A stretch of 18,273 bases of DNA from a bacterium (lineage in GTDB: Bacteria; JAMCPX01): the NCBI GenBank assembly GCA_021792615.1, contig JAJYUJ010000044.1:1-18273 (forward strand). Reading direction: 5' to 3'. Every line of letters begins with the position of its first letter. Positions within the stretch are counted from its first letter, which is position 1. The notes under the pieces are model-generated. The model saw only the letters and a program-made list of their open reading frames with translations. It did no database searches and was not told the DNA's origin. The position numbers and the translations under genes are program-made. Below, in pieces: positions 16,722 to 18,273 of the stretch.

Positions 16722-17147
16722 TTAAATAATTTCTATACCCATGCTTCGTGCAGTTCCCTCGATAATCTTGACAGCGTTATCGATATCGTATGCACTGAGG
16801 TCCGTCATCTTCTGTTTTGCTATCTCGATAACCTGACTCTTCGTGATCTTTCCCACTTTGATTTTCTTCGGATCTCCCGACCCCTTTTCGAGTTTCAAAG
16901 CCATCTTTATCAATACCGAGGCAGGCGGAGTTTTCGTAATAAAACTAAAACTTCTGTCTGAGTAGATAGTAACTAAAGCCGGTATAATCAAGCCTTCCTG
17001 TACCTTGGCTGTTTTTGCATTAAACGCTTTACAGAACTCCATGATGTTTACACCATGCTGTCCAAGGGCCGGCCCTACCGGCGGTGCCGGGTTGGCCTTA
17101 CCGGCAGGTATCTGTAATTTGACCTTAGCAATTGCTGTCTTTGCCAT
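16722..17147 (-). CDS. rplK: Ribosomal protein L11
   Basis: Component of the GTPase-associated centre that binds the 1067 region of 23S rRNA and is needed for EF-G and RelA function. The 141 residues match the family exactly: [20 protein letters not shown] with the conserved prolines, [15 protein letters not shown], and a C-terminal rRNA-binding domain with [18 protein letters not shown] and [15 protein letters not shown] 17147 has AAGGAG at 7 nt, overlapping the nusG stop region. Only 12 nt separate it from nusG, leaving no room for a separate L1-binding leader as seen in E. coli. Confidence 0.98.
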   Translation of the reverse strand: MAKTAIAKVKLQIPAGKANPAPPVGPALGQHGVNIMEFCKAFNAKTAKVQEGLIIPALVTIYSDRSFSFITKTPPASVLIKMALKLEKGSGDPKKIKVGKITKSQVIEIAKQKMTDLSAYDIDNAVKIIEGTARSMGIEII

Positions 17148-17159
17148 TCTATTTCTCCT

Positions 17160-17693
17160 TTAATTCTTTTCAACCTGATTAAAATTGACCTCAACAGGAG
17201 TCGATCTTCCGAAAATACTCACCAGCACCCTTAATCTCCCCTTGTCGGCCTTGACTTCCTCTACAACTCCATTGAAACTTGCAAAGGGTCCGTCGATGAC
17301 CCGTACACTTTCTCCTGCTTCAAAGGATAGCTTCGGTTTTGGTTTTACCGCACGTTCCTGTATTTCCACTTTCAGTTTATTAACCTCTTCATCCGGCACC
17401 GAAGGTATCGATTTTATATCCTTACCCCCGCCGACGAACCCGGTAACCATGGGTGTCGATTTGACAATATGGAATGCCTCTTCCGTCGGTTCCAACTGAA
17501 TCAGGATGTACCCGGGAAAAAACTTTTGCTTCGACTTCCTCTTTACACCATTTACAATCTCTATAACATCTGCCTGAGGAACAAGGATATCGCCAAAAAG
17601 GCTATCTTTGCCGATCCCTTTGATCTTGGCAAGAAGACCCGTCTTTATCTTTTCCTCATATCCGGAATATGTATGAACTACGTACCACTTCAT
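17160..17693 (-). CDS. nusG: Transcription elongation and antitermination factor NusG
   Basis: Universal RNA polymerase cofactor that clamps the elongating enzyme and couples it to Rho or the ribosome. The 177-residue protein starts [16 protein letters not shown], the normal NGN-domain start, with [24 protein letters not shown] in the polymerase-binding face. The C-terminal KOW domain (about 123-177) contains [21 protein letters not shown]. No insertion domain is present. The start codon overlaps the secE stop (ATGA, 4 nt), so SecE and NusG are translationally coupled as in most bacteria. rplK follows after 12 nt. Confidence 0.98.
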   Translation of the reverse strand: MKWYVVHTYSGYEEKIKTGLLAKIKGIGKDSLFGDILVPQADVIEIVNGVKRKSKQKFFPGYILIQLEPTEEAFHIVKSTPMVTGFVGGGKDIKSIPSVPDEEVNKLKVEIQERAVKPKPKLSFEAGESVRVIDGPFASFNGVVEEVKADKGRLRVLVSIFGRSTPVEVNFNQVEKN

Positions 17694-17893
17694 CTGAATA
17701 TCAAACTTATAAGGTAGCTGAACCCAAGGTCTACCACATTAAGATACAGAGCCGTTACAATGACGACCACGATAACAACAAGCGTTGATGTCGTAACCTG
17801 TTTCCTTGTCGGCCAGGTGACTTTCTTTAACTCCGCCACTACTTCATTAAAGAAGCCTTTCATTTTTTCCGTAAACGTCAATTCATTTTCCAT
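17690..17893 (-). CDS. secE: Preprotein translocase subunit SecE
   Basis: Essential small subunit of the SecYEG channel in the inner membrane. From ATG 17893 the protein has 67 residues: an amphipathic helix with the signature VVAELKKVTWPTRKQV (18-33), then a single membrane helix (about 36-58, valine and isoleucine rich). This is the short one-helix form typical outside enteric bacteria. The frame is open further upstream, but that would read through tRNA-Trp, so it is rejected. AGGA lies about 8 nt before the ATG. The gene is 21 nt from the tRNA. Confidence 0.96.
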   Translation of the reverse strand: MENELTFTEKMKGFFNEVVAELKKVTWPTRKQVTTSTLVVIVVVIVTALYLNVVDLGFSYLISLIFR

Positions 17894-17914
17894 AATTATT
17901 TTCCTGTATAAGTT

Positions 17915-17987
17915 CAGGTCAGGAGGGACTCGAACCCCCAACAACCGGTTTTGGAGACCGGTACTCTACCAGTTGAGCTACTGACCT
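17915..17987 (-). tRNA. tRNA-Trp (anticodon CCA)
   Basis: This is a complete 73-nt cloverleaf. The acceptor is AGGTCAG/CTGACCT with discriminator G, typical of bacterial tRNA-Trp. The D arm is GCTC/GAGT, the anticodon stem CCGGT/ACCGG carries the loop CTCCAAA, and the T arm is GGGGG-TTCGAGT-CCCTC with one G-U pair. The anticodon reads CCA. CCA at the 3' end is not encoded. Its position between rpmG and secE is the widely conserved tuf-rpmG-trnW-secE-nusG order. The first two bases coincide with the last two bases of the rpmG stop codon. Confidence 0.97.
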
Positions 17988-18135
17988 ATTTTGTCTCCTT
18001 ATGCGGTGTGTGCTTCCTGCAATGCGGGCAATACTTCCTGAGTTCTATTCTGTCCGGTGTAGTCTTTTTATTCTTGGAAGTCATATAGTTCCTGTTTTTA
18101 CACTCGGTACATGCCAATGTGATCAGTGTTCTCAT
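17986..18135 (-). CDS. rpmG: Ribosomal protein L33
   Basis: Small 50S protein near the E site. The frame from ATG 18135 gives 49 residues starting [20 protein letters not shown] and ending KHTPHKETK, the standard L33 length. Two Cys-x2-Cys pairs (Cys9/Cys12 and Cys36/Cys39) make this the zinc-binding (C+) form. GAGG lies 8 nt before the start. The TAG stop at 17988-17986 overlaps the mature 5' end of tRNA-Trp by 2 nt, so RNase P cleavage of a shared transcript would remove part of the rpmG stop codon. Confidence 0.96.
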   Translation of the reverse strand: MRTLITLACTECKNRNYMTSKNKKTTPDRIELRKYCPHCRKHTPHKETK

Positions 18136-18156
18136 ATTTTTATCCTCGGTTATCCT

Positions 18157-18273
18157 TTACTCTATAATCTCCGTAACAACACCAGCACCGACGGTCTTAC
18201 CGCCTTCCCTGATGGCAAACCTTACGCCCTTTTCCATCGCTATCGGAACGATCAAATCTCCCTCAAGCGTTAT
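18157..18273 (-). CDS. tuf: Elongation factor Tu, C-terminal end (partial)
   Basis: The window cuts into this gene. The last 38 codons plus TAA are visible, with [20 protein letters not shown] followed by AGVVTEIIE. This is the near-invariant end of EF-Tu domain 3, which binds aminoacyl-tRNA and delivers it to the ribosome. The GTPase domain lies outside the window. rpmG starts 21 nt downstream, the canonical context. Confidence 0.97.
   Translation of the reverse strand: MTLEGDLIVPIAMEKGVRFAIREGGKTVGAGVVTEIIE

Noticed and set aside
17894-17944. 17-codon N-terminal extension of secE
   Set aside because: It would translate part of tRNA-Trp; ATG 17893 has a ribosome site and gives normal SecE length.
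1-18273. CRISPR array, prophage, toxin-antitoxin or defence island
   Set aside because: No spaced direct repeats, phage genes or recognisable defence proteins are present; apart from the left-edge transposase the content is core housekeeping.

Overview
The window is a single, almost gap-free block of core housekeeping genes. All of them lie on the minus strand, so transcription runs from the high-coordinate end to the low-coordinate end. Gene content and order suggest a Gram-negative bacterium of the former Deltaproteobacteria (Desulfobacterota). The evidence is an RpoC with a large trigger-loop insertion, an ihfA/merR/surE/pcm cluster behind pheST, and an LysM-M23 lipoprotein next to pcm. 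The phylum is an inference from synteny and protein character, not from a phylogenetic marker search.

Region 18273-14815 (start of transcription order) is the classic tuf-rpmG-tRNA-Trp-secE-nusG-rplKAJL ribosomal and transcription block. It holds the last 38 codons of EF-Tu, L33, tRNA-Trp(CCA), SecE, NusG, L11, L1, L10 and L7/L12. Genes are separated by 0-25 nt or overlap. The rpmG stop codon even overlaps the 5' end of tRNA-Trp. The only sizeable gap in the window is the 224 nt between rplL and rpoB, which contains nested and mutually exclusive inverted repeats.

Region 14814-6583 is rpoB-rpoC, the two large RNA polymerase subunits, with all catalytic and zinc motifs intact. Instead of the usual rpsL-rpsG-fusA continuation, rpoC is followed after 97 nt by pheS-pheT, the two subunits of phenylalanyl-tRNA synthetase. 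The 97 nt hold a possible 24-codon ORF that ends 3 nt before pheS.

Region 5451-150 continues in the same direction with ihfA (IHF alpha), a small MerR-type regulator, tRNA-Pro(GGG), surE (survival nucleotidase), pcm (protein L-isoaspartate methyltransferase) and an NlpD-like LysM/M23 lipoprotein. In many proteobacteria surE-pcm-nlpD leads into rpoS. Here the next gene is the start of a Y1 (IS200-like, REP-associated) transposase, which runs off the left edge and is preceded by an AT-rich inverted repeat.

Functionally, the window joins translation elongation (EF-Tu, L33, L11, L1, L10, L12), secretion (SecE), transcription (NusG, RpoB, RpoC), tRNA charging (PheST) and supply (tRNA-Trp, tRNA-Pro), nucleoid architecture (IHF) and stationary-phase or repair functions (SurE, Pcm, NlpD-like) into what looks like one long co-directional transcription unit. 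I saw no intrinsic terminator with a U-run anywhere in it. No CRISPR array, phage genes or unknown large protein was found. The novelty lies in the operon architecture, the rplL-rpoB leader-like RNA, two small candidate ORFs and the transposase at the expected rpoS position.
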